Shown: positions 34,817 through 44,735, counted from the first letter of the stretch. The stretch: DNA of 64,000 bases from Corynebacterium sp. ACRPS (GCF_022346005.1 NZ_JAKRMY010000008.1:62001-126000), one strand, 5' to 3'. Notes: generated by a model from the letters alone, not told the origin. A program made the numbers and translations.

Positions 34817-36541
34817 TTATCCTTGAGTCTCGGTCGGACGAGCGGAGCCAGCGCGGACCAGAATGTCGTTAGCTTCGCGGTCAGTTACAGCTGCCTCGGC
34901 AGCCAGCTCGGCCTCGGTGTGCTTGGTGAAGGTATCCACCTCGAGCTGCTTGTCTTCCTCGCTCCAATCCAGCAGCGGAGCAACGAAGTCCGCAACAGCG
35001 GGAGCTGCGTTGACGCCACGGTCACCGAACTCGATGGCAACGCGGAGGCGACGGGTCAAGATATCGTCCAAGTGCAGTGCACCCTCGTGGGTGACGGCGT
35101 AGCGCACCTCAGCCCAGAGGTAGGACTCTGCGCCAGGAACGGGCTCGAGCAAGGACTCGTCATCCTGCGCAGGAGCCAGAACCTCGCCCAAAAGCGAACC
35201 GTAGCGGCCGAGCAGGTGCTCGATGAAGTCCTCGCTCAGGTTGTAGCGGCGGGCCAAGGTAGGAATCTGGTTGGCCAGTGCGTGGTAGCCGGCAGCGCCC
35301 AGGATCGGGGTGTGCTCGGTGATGGACTCCGGCACCTTGCCGCCGAGTTCCTTCACGGCTAGGTCAACGGCATCCTTACCGATGACGCGGTAGGTGGTGT
35401 ACTTACCACCGGCAACGGAAACCATGCCCGGGGCCACGCGAGCCACGGCGTGGTTGCGGGACAGGTTGGTGGTGGAATCGGACTTACCGGACAGCAACGG
35501 GCGCAGGCCAGAGTAGACACCGACGATGTCATCGCGGGTGATCTGGCGACGCACGCGCTGGTTGACCTCATTCAGGATGTAGTCAATATCTGCCTTGGTG
35601 GGGGCGGGATCCGGAAGGGATAGACCCTTCTCCCAGTCGGTATCGGTAGTACCGATGATCCAGTAATCGCCCCATGGAATGACGAAGAGGACGGACTTTT
35701 CGGTTACGAAGCACAGTGCTGCTTCTGCATCCAGGGCATCCTTTGGCACGACGATGTGCACACCCTTGGAAGCGTGAACGGTGAACTTGCCTTCCACGCC
35801 GGCCAGCTCCTGGATCTTGTCGTTCCAAACACCGGTGGCGTTGATGAAGACCTTACCGCGCACGGTGGCCTCGCGGCCAGTGGCGGTATCGCGGACCTTG
35901 GCGCCAACGATGCGGCCACCGCGGTCCTTATCAAAGCCGATGACCTCGGTATTGGTGCGCACATCGGCGCCGTACTCGGCGGCGCTGCGCAACACGGTCA
36001 TCGTGTGGCGGGCATCGTCCACCAGGGTGTCGTAGTAGCGCACACCGCCGACGATGGCGTCTTCCTTCAGGCCAGGGGTGACCTTAAGGGCGCCCTTGCG
36101 GGTGAGGTGCTTTTGCATCGGCACGCTCTTTGCACCGCCCATGAGGTCATAAAGGGTAAAGCCGCCGAACATCATGACGCGCTCCCATACGTGGTGGGTG
36201 AGCGGGAAGATGAACTTCAGCGGCTTAACTAGATGGGGAGCCAACGTGGACATGTTGAGCTCGCGCTCCTTTAGGGACTCTGCCACGAGGCGGAAGTCAA
36301 ACATCGCAAGGTAGCGCAGGCCACCATGGAACATCTTGGAAGAGCGAGAAGAGGTACCAGCGGCGAAGTCGCGGGTCTCCAGCACTGCGGTCTTCAAACC
36401 GCGGGTTGCTGCATCCAGTGCCGCGCCGGCACCTACGGAGCCACCACCGATGATGACGACGTCGTAGTCCTCATCCGCGTAGCCGTTCCACACATTTTCA
36501 AAATATTCGGGGTTAAAGGATTGGTTGCTTTGCTGGGTCAT
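34817..36541 (-). CDS. glpD: Aerobic glycerol-3-phosphate dehydrogenase
   Basis: A 574-residue membrane-associated flavoprotein that oxidises glycerol 3-phosphate to dihydroxyacetone phosphate and passes electrons to quinone. The FAD motif is DVVIIGGGSVGAGAALDAATRG. SRSSKMFHGGLRYLAMFDF and SVAGGKYTTYRVIGKDAVD follow, then the C-terminal helical domain. Two starts compete: ATG 36541 has AAGGAG 12 nt upstream, and ATG 36553 abuts that same site with no spacer; the first is preferred. First gene of the glp operon. The 288-bp upstream region holds an inverted repeat that could be an operator. Confidence 0.94.
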   Translation of the reverse strand: MTQQSNQSFNPEYFENVWNGYADEDYDVVIIGGGSVGAGAALDAATRGLKTAVLETRDFAAGTSSRSSKMFHGGLRYLAMFDFRLVAESLKERELNMSTLAPHLVKPLKFIFPLTHHVWERVMMFGGFTLYDLMGGAKSVPMQKHLTRKGALKVTPGLKEDAIVGGVRYYDTLVDDARHTMTVLRSAAEYGADVRTNTEVIGFDKDRGGRIVGAKVRDTATGREATVRGKVFINATGVWNDKIQELAGVEGKFTVHASKGVHIVVPKDALDAEAALCFVTEKSVLFVIPWGDYWIIGTTDTDWEKGLSLPDPAPTKADIDYILNEVNQRVRRQITRDDIVGVYSGLRPLLSGKSDSTTNLSRNHAVARVAPGMVSVAGGKYTTYRVIGKDAVDLAVKELGGKVPESITEHTPILGAAGYHALANQIPTLARRYNLSEDFIEHLLGRYGSLLGEVLAPAQDDESLLEPVPGAESYLWAEVRYAVTHEGALHLDDILTRRLRVAIEFGDRGVNAAPAVADFVAPLLDWSEEDKQLEVDTFTKHTEAELAAEAAVTDREANDILVRAGSARPTETQG

Positions 36542-36658
36542 TAGAGACCGCATCTCCTTCCTTGGTGCTCATGTGTGCTTGCTCCGACAAACGATGAATG
36601 AGATGGCGTAAGCACAGCTAAAAGCAAGTTTTGGATGATTCATGATGGCGACTATTGC

Positions 36659-36675
36659 GCTCTAAAAAGTAGAGC
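36659..36675. promoter_or_regulatory. Inverted repeat upstream of glpD
   Basis: GCTCTA and TAGAGC are separated by AAAAG, 118 bp before the glpD start. It may be a regulator site or part of the leader. A tandem TAGGAGATA-like repeat lies just upstream on the minus strand. Apart from these and the terminator near 36800, the stretch 36554-36841 shows no gene. Confidence 0.3.
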
Positions 36676-36785
36676 CAATATCTCCTATCTCCTATGCTAG
36701 AGGTCACCGGGTAAACATTCACTAGAGGTTTCTCACACGTAACTTCCGGCCCCGTAAGCAGTCAATTTCCACCCTTTGCTTAGCT

Positions 36786-36818
36786 CCCCAAAAAGAAAAA
36801 CACCCCCTCGCGGGGGTG
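36786..36818 (-). terminator. Intrinsic terminator of the acyltransferase gene
   Basis: On the minus strand CACCCCC, loop GCGA and GGGGGTG are followed by TTTTTCTTTTT. It begins 24 bp after the stop of the 36842-38473 gene. A clear rho-independent terminator. Confidence 0.92.
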
Positions 36819-36841
36819 GCAACGCCAACGTTTGCACGCGG

Positions 36842-38473
36842 CTAATCTTTTTGTAGCCGGGCCATCGCTTCCAAAACCTCAGACATACCTGCGCGCTCGG
36901 CGGAATACGTCACAGCCTGCGCATCCTTGACCACCTCGATGGGCGCGGTCTCTAGAGCAACGACCGGGATGTGATTCAAAAATTCTTCATCCCCTGGTTC
37001 ATTACCAAAGACCAAAGTCTCGCTCGGCTTGGCTTCCAAATCATCTAGGATGCAGTCCACGCCGGCGGCCGCCGTGGCCGAGGTAACCTTCATCGCCTCC
37101 TTATCCACGAGCGGCTTTTCGGCCTGCTCATCAAGCTGGATATGCCACACCGCCTGCGGGACATCGAGATCCGCATCGCACGACACCGCGATGAGCACCT
37201 CCGCCGCGGGGTAGATGCCTTCTAGCGCCGCCTTCAACCGCGGGGTCAGGGCATCGTCTTCCCAGTTCAGCGTGCTTTGATGCGCCACTACTACGCGCGG
37301 GATGTCAGAAAACTGGGCCTTGAGCCGGTGCGGCAGGCGAGAAACGATCAGGCGCGACTGTGTCGCCGCGGCGAGCAATCCTTGCTCTACCACGGATCCT
37401 TCCCAGATCTCCTTGCTGCTTGCGGCAATAGAGGCCTGGGCCTGCGCCACGTCGGACTTCAATTGCGCCATGACATCGGCGACCTTATCCTTGCCTTCAT
37501 CCAAGCCACGGGTCGCCTCTTCCACCACGGCATTGAGATTGGTTTTGACCCACTCCAAGGTATCGGCCGCGATATGCTTCTTTTCCTGGGGCTCGTCGCC
37601 AACGTGTTCTTCCTGGCCTTCCTTACCTTTGGCAGAGGCCATGTGGTTGCGCACGAGTTCAACGGTGGAAACGGAAACGCGCTCTTTGAGCCCTACCAAA
37701 TCATCGCGCAAACGACGCACCCGGTGCCGCTCCGTTTCTACCTCCGCATCGCGAGCTTCGGCCTCTTCCAGGGTCGGGGCAGAACCGCCCTTGCGCGCGG
37801 GAACCCAATATTCGCCGGCGGGCATGGGGCCGAACTCCGCCTCGTAATCCTCCCAAAGTCCCTCTAGGGCCTCCTGCATGCGCCGTCGGATTTCAGCTGT
37901 ATCGGCTTCTGGGTCCCCAGTGGGGTAATACGGCTCGAGCGCGGAAATAAAGACCGGAGTCTTGGTGCGTCCCAAATTCTTCTTGTGGCCCTTTGTCCAC
38001 AGGCGCTGCGAACCAAACATCACTTGCGGGACAACCGGCACGCCCGCCTCAAAAGCGATGCGAGATGCGCCGGTTTTCATGCTGCGGATTTCAAAGCTGC
38101 GGGAAATCGTGCCCTCCGAAAAGACACCGACGAGCTCGCCGGCTTCGGCAAGCTCTACCGCCTTGCGCAAGGACTCTTTGCCATCGATGCGGTCTACCGG
38201 CACGTGCCCCATGGCGCGCAGCAGGGCACCCACGCCTGGCGCGCTAAAGATGCTGGCCTTAGCCAGAAAGCGCACCAGCCGTTTTTTACGATAGGCAATG
38301 AACGCGCCGAACAGAAAATCCATGTACCCGGTGTGATTGCACACCAGGACGGCACCGCCGTCATCGGGAATATTCTCTTCCCCCGACAGGCGCATCTGCA
38401 GGCCTTGGGCCAAGGTGAGGCCGCGCCCAATGTGGGTGATCTGGCGGTACAAGAAATTCGTCGCAGCGTTCAT
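36842..38473 (-). CDS. PlsC-type acyltransferase fused to a degenerate HAD domain
   Basis: A 543-residue protein. Residues about 20-215 form a 1-acylglycerol-3-phosphate acyltransferase (PlsC) domain with the catalytic NHTGYMD (His47, Asp52), GHVPVDRIDG, FSEGTISRSFEIRSMK and VPVVPQVMFG. After a charged helical linker (residues about 225-345) comes a domain whose end follows a Cof-type HAD protein: LVFGNEPGDEEFLNHIPVVALETAPIEV. The HAD motif IV Asp pair is altered (GNEPGD) and motif I (DxD) is replaced by AHQSTLNW. The enzyme should make phosphatidic acid; the second domain is probably structural or regulatory. Its position next to the glycerol operon suits phospholipid synthesis. Confidence 0.82.
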   Translation of the reverse strand: MNAATNFLYRQITHIGRGLTLAQGLQMRLSGEENIPDDGGAVLVCNHTGYMDFLFGAFIAYRKKRLVRFLAKASIFSAPGVGALLRAMGHVPVDRIDGKESLRKAVELAEAGELVGVFSEGTISRSFEIRSMKTGASRIAFEAGVPVVPQVMFGSQRLWTKGHKKNLGRTKTPVFISALEPYYPTGDPEADTAEIRRRMQEALEGLWEDYEAEFGPMPAGEYWVPARKGGSAPTLEEAEARDAEVETERHRVRRLRDDLVGLKERVSVSTVELVRNHMASAKGKEGQEEHVGDEPQEKKHIAADTLEWVKTNLNAVVEEATRGLDEGKDKVADVMAQLKSDVAQAQASIAASSKEIWEGSVVEQGLLAAATQSRLIVSRLPHRLKAQFSDIPRVVVAHQSTLNWEDDALTPRLKAALEGIYPAAEVLIAVSCDADLDVPQAVWHIQLDEQAEKPLVDKEAMKVTSATAAAGVDCILDDLEAKPSETLVFGNEPGDEEFLNHIPVVALETAPIEVVKDAQAVTYSAERAGMSEVLEAMARLQKD

Positions 38474-38500
38474 GGTGCTCCTTTAGCTTTGCTCCGCAGG

Positions 38501-39757
38501 CTACTGCGGCGTGAGAACATCCTTGCCCACGAATGGGCGCAAGGCCTCTGGAACAACGACGGAACCATCGGCTTGTTGGTGATTTTCCAAAATCGCCACG
38601 ATCCAGCGGGTGGTGGCCAATGTGCCATTCAAGGTGGCGGCTACCTGCGTCTTCCCGTTCTCGTCGCGGTAGCGAGTGGATAGGCGGCGGGCCTGGAAGG
38701 TGGTGCAATTGGAGGTAGAGGTTAGCTCACGGTAGGTGCCTTGGGTTGGCACCCACGCCTCATTATCGAATTTGCGGGCCGCCGAAGAGCCCAAGTCACC
38801 GCCGGCGATATCGATGGTGCGGTACGGCAATTCCATCGCAGCCAGCATTTCCTTTTCCATATCGAGGAGCTTTTGGTGCATTTCCTCTGCGTCTTCCGGC
38901 TTGCAGTAGACAAACATCTCTAGCTTGTCGAATTGGTGCACGCGCAGGATGCCGCGGGTGTCCTTGCCGTGGGAACCGGCCTCTCGGCGGAAGCAGGAGG
39001 ACCAGCCGGCGTACTGCAGGGGACCATTGGATAGATCGATGATCTCATCCTTGTGGTAGCCAGCAAGGGCTACCTCGGAGGTGCCCACGAGGTAGCGATC
39101 ATCGGCTGGCAGGTAGTAGATCTCATCGGAGTGCTGGCCCAAAAAGCCCGTGCCGGCCATGATCTCTGGGCGCACCAGAACCGGCGGAATCATCAGCTGG
39201 AAGCCGGCTTCCCGTGCCTTTTGTGCAGCCAACATCAGCATGCCCAGCTGCAGGAATGCGCCATCGCCGGTGAGGTAGTAGAAGCGGGCACCGCCGACCT
39301 TCGCACCGCGCTTGACGTCAATGAGCCCCAGGGATTCGCCGAGTTCAAGGTGGTCCTTGGGCTCGAAATCGAACTGCGGGATCTCGCCTACCTCTTCAAC
39401 GAGGACGAAGTCATCCTCGCCGCCGGCGGGCGCACCTTCGACGACGTTATCGATCTTGTACTGCAGCTCTTCCACCGTGGCCTCAGCCGCGGACCGAGCC
39501 TCTTCAGCCTCTTTGACCTTGGCTTTCAGCTCATCTGCGCCTTCCAGCAACGCCGGGCGCTCTTCCGGGGAGGCCTGACCAATCTTCTTGCCCAGGGATT
39601 TCTGCTGGGAACGCACCTCGTCTGCCTTCTGGATGGCAGAGCGACGCTTCTCATCGGCTGCGAGGAGCTGATCCACGAGCGAGGGGTCTTCCCCACGGGT
39701 GACCTGGGAGGCGCGGACAACGTCTGGGTTTTCACGGAGTAGCTTGAGATCAATCAC
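38501..39757 (-). CDS. serS: Seryl-tRNA synthetase
   Basis: A 418-residue class II synthetase charging tRNA-Ser. The N-terminal antiparallel coiled coil (to about residue 105) binds the tRNA long arm. Motif 2 is [26 protein letters not shown]; motif 3 lies in [19 protein letters not shown] with [19 protein letters not shown]. It precedes the acyltransferase gene by 27 bp and is divergent from farR, the same arrangement as in C. glutamicum. Confidence 0.97.
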   Translation of the reverse strand: MIDLKLLRENPDVVRASQVTRGEDPSLVDQLLAADEKRRSAIQKADEVRSQQKSLGKKIGQASPEERPALLEGADELKAKVKEAEEARSAAEATVEELQYKIDNVVEGAPAGGEDDFVLVEEVGEIPQFDFEPKDHLELGESLGLIDVKRGAKVGGARFYYLTGDGAFLQLGMLMLAAQKAREAGFQLMIPPVLVRPEIMAGTGFLGQHSDEIYYLPADDRYLVGTSEVALAGYHKDEIIDLSNGPLQYAGWSSCFRREAGSHGKDTRGILRVHQFDKLEMFVYCKPEDAEEMHQKLLDMEKEMLAAMELPYRTIDIAGGDLGSSAARKFDNEAWVPTQGTYRELTSTSNCTTFQARRLSTRYRDENGKTQVAATLNGTLATTRWIVAILENHQQADGSVVVPEALRPFVGKDVLTPQ

Positions 39758-39822
39758 GGAACTGATTCTAGCGCACTGCCATTGCCTTGCCGTGGTAATA
39801 ACCAGCGAATTATTATGGAATC

Positions 39823-40572
39823 ATGTCCTCCCTAGAATTGCCGGCCCGCGAAATCAGCGATGGCCCCACTCCCAAGCACGCCCAATTGCACGATATTCTG
39901 GAGGAATTATGTAATACCACCTTCAAACCCGGTGATATCCTCCCCGGTGAGAGGCTCCTAGAGGAAACCTACGGCGTCTCCCGCATTACGGTGCGCCGGG
40001 CCATCGGGGATCTCGTTGCCGCCGGTAAATTGCGCCGCGTGCGCGGTAAAGGCACCTTCGTTGCCCCCAACCCCTTGGTATCGCGCCTTCACCTGGCCTC
40101 TTTTTCCGATGAAATGAGTGCCCAGGACGTGGTGGCTTCCTCCAAGATCCTGAATAGCGGCCGCGCTAGCGCACCGGAGGCGGCCACCCAATTCTTTGGC
40201 ACCCCTGCCACAGAGGAACAAATTCATTTGCGCAGGCTGCGCTTGGGCGATGGCGAGCCTTATTCCATCGATGACGGCTGGTACAACTCCGCTTTTGCGC
40301 CGAGCCTGCTGGAAAATGACACCTATAACTCTGTGTACTCGATTTTGGATAAGACATTTGGCGTCCCCATCACGGACGCGGACCAGACCGTCTCCGCTAT
40401 TGCCGCCAATGAGGAGATTGCGCCGCTTCTCGATGTCCCCGTGGGTTCCCCACTGCTGCACATCGTGCGTTGCTCGCGCTCGGGGGATAAGCCCGTGGAA
40501 TGGTGTTCCTCGGTCTACCGCACTGATAGGTACCACCTGAATACCCGCGTTTCCCGGGATACCTCAATCTAG
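39823..40572 (+). CDS. farR: GntR/HutC-family transcriptional regulator (FarR-like)
   Basis: A 249-residue regulator. The N-terminal GntR winged helix (LHDILEELCNTTFKPGDILP, then LLEETYGVSRITVRRAIGDLVAAGKLRRVRGKGTFV) is followed by a UTRA ligand-binding domain. The gene next to serS in C. glutamicum is farR, whose product affects amino acid synthesis genes; the symbol is transferred from position and family. Divergent from serS across 65 bp. The natural ligand is not known. Confidence 0.85.
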   Translation: MSSLELPAREISDGPTPKHAQLHDILEELCNTTFKPGDILPGERLLEETYGVSRITVRRAIGDLVAAGKLRRVRGKGTFVAPNPLVSRLHLASFSDEMSAQDVVASSKILNSGRASAPEAATQFFGTPATEEQIHLRRLRLGDGEPYSIDDGWYNSAFAPSLLENDTYNSVYSILDKTFGVPITDADQTVSAIAANEEIAPLLDVPVGSPLLHIVRCSRSGDKPVEWCSSVYRTDRYHLNTRVSRDTSI

Positions 40573-40599
40573 AAAAGACCCTGCTTAAGGGGTAAGATA

Positions 40600-41649
40600 A
40601 TGGGCCTTATGAAGAAATCACCTGCGTGGCGTTCCGCTGTGGCCGTCCAGATTGCCTTGATCTCAGCAATCGCGGCGGCCGTTTTCATGGGTATCTACGG
40701 CATTGTCAGCAACCACGGCTCCAACGGGGCCGATAATACGGCCTCTTCCGAGCAGTCCGCTGAGGGCGGTGCGGGTGGCTCGGGATCCTCCGATCCGAAG
40801 ACGGAGCCTTTTACCTCCGCTTCCGCTGGGTCCTGCGTGACGTGGGATATCAACGAGGATGGCTCTGCCGCTTCCTTCAAAGAGGTGGAATGCTCGGAGC
40901 AGCACCGCTTTGAGGTCTCTACCGTGGAGGATCTCAGCGTCTACCCCACCAGCGAATTCGGCCCAGATGCCTCGCGGCCCGCGCTTACCCGCCAGCACCA
41001 GCTGCGCGATGAGCTCTGCGAATCCGCCACAGTGAGCTACCTGCACAGCAAGTGGGATCCGCACGGCAAATACGATATTGCCTCCATTTTGCCGCCGGAA
41101 TCCGCGTGGGATAACGGTGACCGCACCCTGCTGTGCGGCCTACAGACCACCGATGATCACGGCGTGCCGCAATTGACCACCGGCAACGTCGAGGCCTCCG
41201 AGCAGGCCAATCTGGCTAAGCCGGGCGAGTGCTTGGCCATCGATGATCAGCAGGTACCGCACGTCGTGGACTGCGGCCAGCCACACCAGCTGGAGACGGT
41301 ATCCGTCATCGACTTGGGCAAGAAATTCCCCGACGCGTACCCGGACGGCAAGGAGATGGATAAATTCCTCTCGGATACCTGCACGGCCGCCGCTGAGGAT
41401 TACTTGGGCGGGGAAGAGCAGCTCTACCAATCCACGCTGCAACCGTTCTGGGGCACCGTATCGGAAGAGTCCTGGAATGGTGGCACCAAGTCCGTGAACT
41501 GCTCACTCGTCCACGCCCGCGATGATGGCGGCTTCTCCTCCATCACTGGTACCGCCACCGGTGGCCGCCAGGCGCTCTCCATCGATGGCAACCCGCCGGA
41601 GGAGCGCCCTGAGCGCAACCCGATTCGCGATGATAAGCCGGCGCCGTAA
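40600..41649 (+). CDS. Membrane-anchored septum-formation-domain protein
   Basis: A 349-residue protein with a single N-terminal membrane anchor (VAVQIALISAIAAAVFMGIYG) and an outside part. After a Ser/Gly-rich linker there are two related segments of the Septum_form type, each with a Cys pair pattern: SCVTWDINEDG...VECSEQHRFEV and ECLAIDDQQVPHVVDCGQPHQLE. The ATG follows AAGGGGT. It abuts the minizincin gene (stop TAA directly followed by ATG). Role in division is only a family label. Confidence 0.75.
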   Translation: MGLMKKSPAWRSAVAVQIALISAIAAAVFMGIYGIVSNHGSNGADNTASSEQSAEGGAGGSGSSDPKTEPFTSASAGSCVTWDINEDGSAASFKEVECSEQHRFEVSTVEDLSVYPTSEFGPDASRPALTRQHQLRDELCESATVSYLHSKWDPHGKYDIASILPPESAWDNGDRTLLCGLQTTDDHGVPQLTTGNVEASEQANLAKPGECLAIDDQQVPHVVDCGQPHQLETVSVIDLGKKFPDAYPDGKEMDKFLSDTCTAAAEDYLGGEEQLYQSTLQPFWGTVSEESWNGGTKSVNCSLVHARDDGGFSSITGTATGGRQALSIDGNPPEERPERNPIRDDKPAP

Positions 41650-41997
41650 ATGTATTCCGTCTCGGAAGAGCGCTTCGAGGAGATGGTCAATGACGCCCTC
41701 GATCAGGTGCCCGATGAATTCGTGCGCAAGATGCGCAACCTAGTGATCCTGGTGGAAGAGGAAAACCCCGATAATCCCACCTTGCTGGGGCTCTATGAAG
41801 GCGTCGCTTTGCCTCGGCGCACATTTGACCACACCGGGTATTTGCCCGATGCGATCTTCATCTATCGCAGCACGCTGCAGCGCTGGGCCACGTCAGAAGA
41901 AGACCTGGCCGAGCAGGTCAAGGTCACGGTCTTCCACGAGCTAGGCCATTACTTTGGCATGGAAGAACACGAACTGCACCAGCTGGGCTGGGGTTAG
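41650..41997 (+). CDS. Minizincin-type metallopeptidase family protein (PF06262)
   Basis: A 115-residue zincin-like protein. The zinc motif VTVFHELGHYFGMEEHEL gives HExxH with the third ligand region after it. The gene begins at the base after the upstream stop, so translation is probably coupled. The length is that of the short family with this motif; the substrate is unknown. Its stop TAG overlaps the stop of the convergent phosphatase gene by 4 nt. Confidence 0.85.
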   Translation: MYSVSEERFEEMVNDALDQVPDEFVRKMRNLVILVEEENPDNPTLLGLYEGVALPRRTFDHTGYLPDAIFIYRSTLQRWATSEEDLAEQVKVTVFHELGHYFGMEEHELHQLGWG

Positions 41998-42647
41998 AGC
42001 TCAATATCGGCCCAGCGGGTAAGCGTCCACTCGCCAAATTTCTTGCCGCGCGGTTCCATCACGGTAAAGCGGCAATTGGGCATATAACCGGTATAGGCAA
42101 AGTCCGCGTCCGCCCCGGTGGCGTGCTTCGTCACCACCCGGATGGCGGCGCCGTGACTGACGAGGATGACATCGCGGTCATCGGCAAGCTGCGCCGCAAT
42201 CTCTTCCAATGCGGGCTGGAAACGCGAAAGCACGTCCTGGAGCCGCTCGCCACCTTCCATGGCGGCCTGGCTATCGCCGTAACACCAGCCGCGCATGGCC
42301 GTATCGTGGCTGCGGTGGGCGGCCTCGCTGGCATCGAGCTCCCAATCGCCGGCGAAAATCTCCTGCACATTCGGGATGACATCGATGGGAATGGAAAAGC
42401 GCGGCAGGTTCCGCTCCTGTTCAAAGGCGCGCGCCGCCAAGGTGGCGGTCTGCTGCGCCCGCAGCGCAATAGAGCACTTGAAGTCGACCTCGCGATCACC
42501 CACGAACCCCGCTAGCTCCCGGCCCACCTCCGTGGCCTGGTTGCGCCCCAGATCCGTAAGCTCCGCGCCCGGCGGCCGGGTATCCAGCAGCCGGGATACG
42601 TTGGAATGGGTTTGGCCATGGCGCAGCAGGATGATTCTTCCAGTCAT
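41994..42647 (-). CDS. Histidine phosphatase (phosphoglycerate mutase) family protein
   Basis: A 217-residue enzyme with the phosphohistidine motif ILLRHGQTHSN, the Arg in CSIALRAQQTATLAA and the second His in VILVSHGAAIRVV. Sequence is closer to the broad-specificity phosphatases than to glycolytic mutase. It precedes no other gene in its direction and overlaps the minizincin stop by 4 nt. It may share a transcript with pheA, 9 bp upstream. Confidence 0.87.
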   Translation of the reverse strand: MTGRIILLRHGQTHSNVSRLLDTRPPGAELTDLGRNQATEVGRELAGFVGDREVDFKCSIALRAQQTATLAARAFEQERNLPRFSIPIDVIPNVQEIFAGDWELDASEAAHRSHDTAMRGWCYGDSQAAMEGGERLQDVLSRFQPALEEIAAQLADDRDVILVSHGAAIRVVTKHATGADADFAYTGYMPNCRFTVMEPRGKKFGEWTLTRWADIEL

Positions 42648-42656
42648 GCGTCCAGA

Positions 42657-43565
42657 TTATTGACCCCTGCGCGCCCTCGCCACCCAGGCATCCGCCTCAG
42701 CCAGGTCCCGCGGCGGGTGGCCGGCGGGCGTCGCGGTGGGCCAGGAGCCCAAAAAGCGCAGTTCCTCCGCCCGCAACCACACCGCGCGCAGGGCCTCAGC
42801 AACCGGCTGGTCATCGATATGCCCAATCAGGTCCACATAGAAGCGGTAGGTACCAAAGGTCTGGCGAGTCGGCCGCGACTCAATCCGGGAAAGATCCACC
42901 CCACGGTGGGCAAAGTCTTGCAAGGCCCCCACCAGGGTTCCCGGCTGGTTGGGCAGGGTGAGAATGACGCTGGTGCGATCCTGGCCGGTGCGCGCGGTCG
43001 GGCGACCCGGCAGGCCCACCAGGACGAAGCGGGTGGCCGCGCCCTGCACGTCGGCCACGCCGCTCGCTTTGGTTTCTAGGCCGAAGATTTCAGCCGCCCG
43101 CGCTGGTGCCGCCGCAGCGTCGACCTCCCCGCGCGCTACCGCCTGCGCCGCCGCCGCATTCGAGCTCGCCGGAACGAATTCCACGCCCGGCGCATTCTCC
43201 GCCACCCAGCCGCGGATTTGTTGGAAGGCCACCGGGTGCGTGCTCAGGCGCGTGATGTCTTTCGTTCCCGGCCGGGTCATGATGCTGAAGGTCACGGGGA
43301 TATCTACCTCGCGGTAGATCTGTACGGGATCGCCTTCTACCAGCGCGTCAAAGGTCGTCGTCACCGCCCCGTCCACGGAGTTTTCGATGGCGACGCAGGC
43401 ATAATCGGCCTGCCCGGCGCGCACGGCCGCCACCGCCGCCGATGGCGAGTCCACCGGCAGGGTCTCTACGGTCTCCCCGCGCGCTTCCCACTCGGCGGCG
43501 AATTTGTGCACGGCGGCCTCCGTGAACGTACCGGCAGGGCCTAAGAAAGCGATGGTTGTAGTCAT
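42657..43565 (-). CDS. pheA: Prephenate dehydratase
   Basis: A 302-residue enzyme of phenylalanine synthesis converting prephenate to phenylpyruvate. The catalytic domain has IAFLGPAGTFTEAAV, CVAIENSVDGAVTTTFDAL and the essential Thr-Arg in GAATRFVLVG. A C-terminal ACT domain (NQPGTLVGALQDFAHRGVDL, IESRPT) mediates feedback by phenylalanine. The ATG at 43565 follows AAGGTGA; the in-frame GTG at 43574 is part of that site. It is divergent from the amidase gene. Confidence 0.94.
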   Translation of the reverse strand: MTTTIAFLGPAGTFTEAAVHKFAAEWEARGETVETLPVDSPSAAVAAVRAGQADYACVAIENSVDGAVTTTFDALVEGDPVQIYREVDIPVTFSIMTRPGTKDITRLSTHPVAFQQIRGWVAENAPGVEFVPASSNAAAAQAVARGEVDAAAAPARAAEIFGLETKASGVADVQGAATRFVLVGLPGRPTARTGQDRTSVILTLPNQPGTLVGALQDFAHRGVDLSRIESRPTRQTFGTYRFYVDLIGHIDDQPVAEALRAVWLRAEELRFLGSWPTATPAGHPPRDLAEADAWVARARRGQ

Positions 43566-43598
43566 GCCCGTCACCTTAGCCCACTAGACTGGTGCGCC

Positions 43599-44735
43599 AT
43601 GGACTTTTCCATAGAACGACTCCGCGCGGATGTGCAGGGCATGAGCCCCGCAGAGCACGGTTTTACCTACCTGGATCTGCAGCGCACCCCCGCCCGCACC
43701 GGCCGGCTGCGCGGGTGGGTCCTATCTGCAAAGGATCTCAACGATGTCGCGGGCATGCCCACCACTTTGGGCAATGCCAACCGCACGTACTATCCCGCGG
43801 TCAGCGAGCCGTTCATCGCGACATTGGAAAAGCAGGGCGCGATATTCATTGGCAAGTCCTCCACCCCGGAGTTGGGCTTGCGCGTCGATACCGAGCCGGT
43901 GGATCTTCCCCACCCCGATAATCCCCTTTATCCAGGACGCACCCCGGGCGGATCTTCTGGCGGCGCGGCCGTCCAGGTGGCCCGCGGCCTCGTGCGCGCG
44001 GCGCAGGCCAGCGATGGCGGAGGTTCCATTCGCGTTCCCGCGGCGGCCTGCGGGGTCGTGGGCTTTAAGCCTGCGGGCAGCAGCCTGGGCGCGGAGGGGT
44101 TTATCACCCGCACCGTGGCCGATAATGCCTTCCTGCACGGCCACCGCATGATCACCCCGCGCGCCCGCATTGGGCTCTTGCTGGAGCCCCTGTTTGCCGC
44201 GACCCGGGTAGAGTCCCACCACCTGCGGGCGGCACGCGAGGCCGCGGATCGCTTGCGCGCTGCGGGGTTCGAGGTCGTCCCCATTGCGCCTTATCCGCAG
44301 GCAGGGGCCACGTTTGCGCACTTCCGCGAGATTTTTACCTCCCGGTTTGTGGGGCTGCCGCAGGCAGAGGGCTACGCGGCTTGGGTGGCCCAGCAAGGCG
44401 CTACCGTATCCGCCGCAGAGCTAACCGCCGCGCAGCGCCATGTCCGCCATCTCCCGGAGCTCTTGGCGCAGCAGTGGCGGGTCGATGCCATTATCACGCC
44501 CATGCTCACCGCGGATCCGCCGCCGCGGGGGCATTTCCTGTCCCTGCCGCACGCGGAGAATTTCGACGCCCAAACGCGCTGGTCCCCGTGGGCTTCGCTG
44601 TTTAATATGGCCCAATTGCCCGCCATCTCCGTTCCTTGGGCCATCCCCGCGCACGCGCCCGTCGGCGTGCATCTGGGAGGCATTACGCTTTCCGATGCCC
44701 AACTTTTAGGCCTCGCCCACATCCTGCACCCATGA
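43599..44735 (+). CDS. Amidase-signature family hydrolase
   Basis: A 378-residue amidase. The Ser-cisSer-Lys triad region is visible as VLSAKDLNDVAG (Lys) and TPGGSSGGAAVQVARGLVRAAQASDGGGSIRVPA. The protein is short for the family (usually 450 or more), the loss being in the C-terminal half. No signal peptide. It ends in an ATGA overlap with the CPBP gene. Substrate unknown. Confidence 0.85.
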   Translation: MDFSIERLRADVQGMSPAEHGFTYLDLQRTPARTGRLRGWVLSAKDLNDVAGMPTTLGNANRTYYPAVSEPFIATLEKQGAIFIGKSSTPELGLRVDTEPVDLPHPDNPLYPGRTPGGSSGGAAVQVARGLVRAAQASDGGGSIRVPAAACGVVGFKPAGSSLGAEGFITRTVADNAFLHGHRMITPRARIGLLLEPLFAATRVESHHLRAAREAADRLRAAGFEVVPIAPYPQAGATFAHFREIFTSRFVGLPQAEGYAAWVAQQGATVSAAELTAAQRHVRHLPELLAQQWRVDAIITPMLTADPPPRGHFLSLPHAENFDAQTRWSPWASLFNMAQLPAISVPWAIPAHAPVGVHLGGITLSDAQLLGLAHILHP

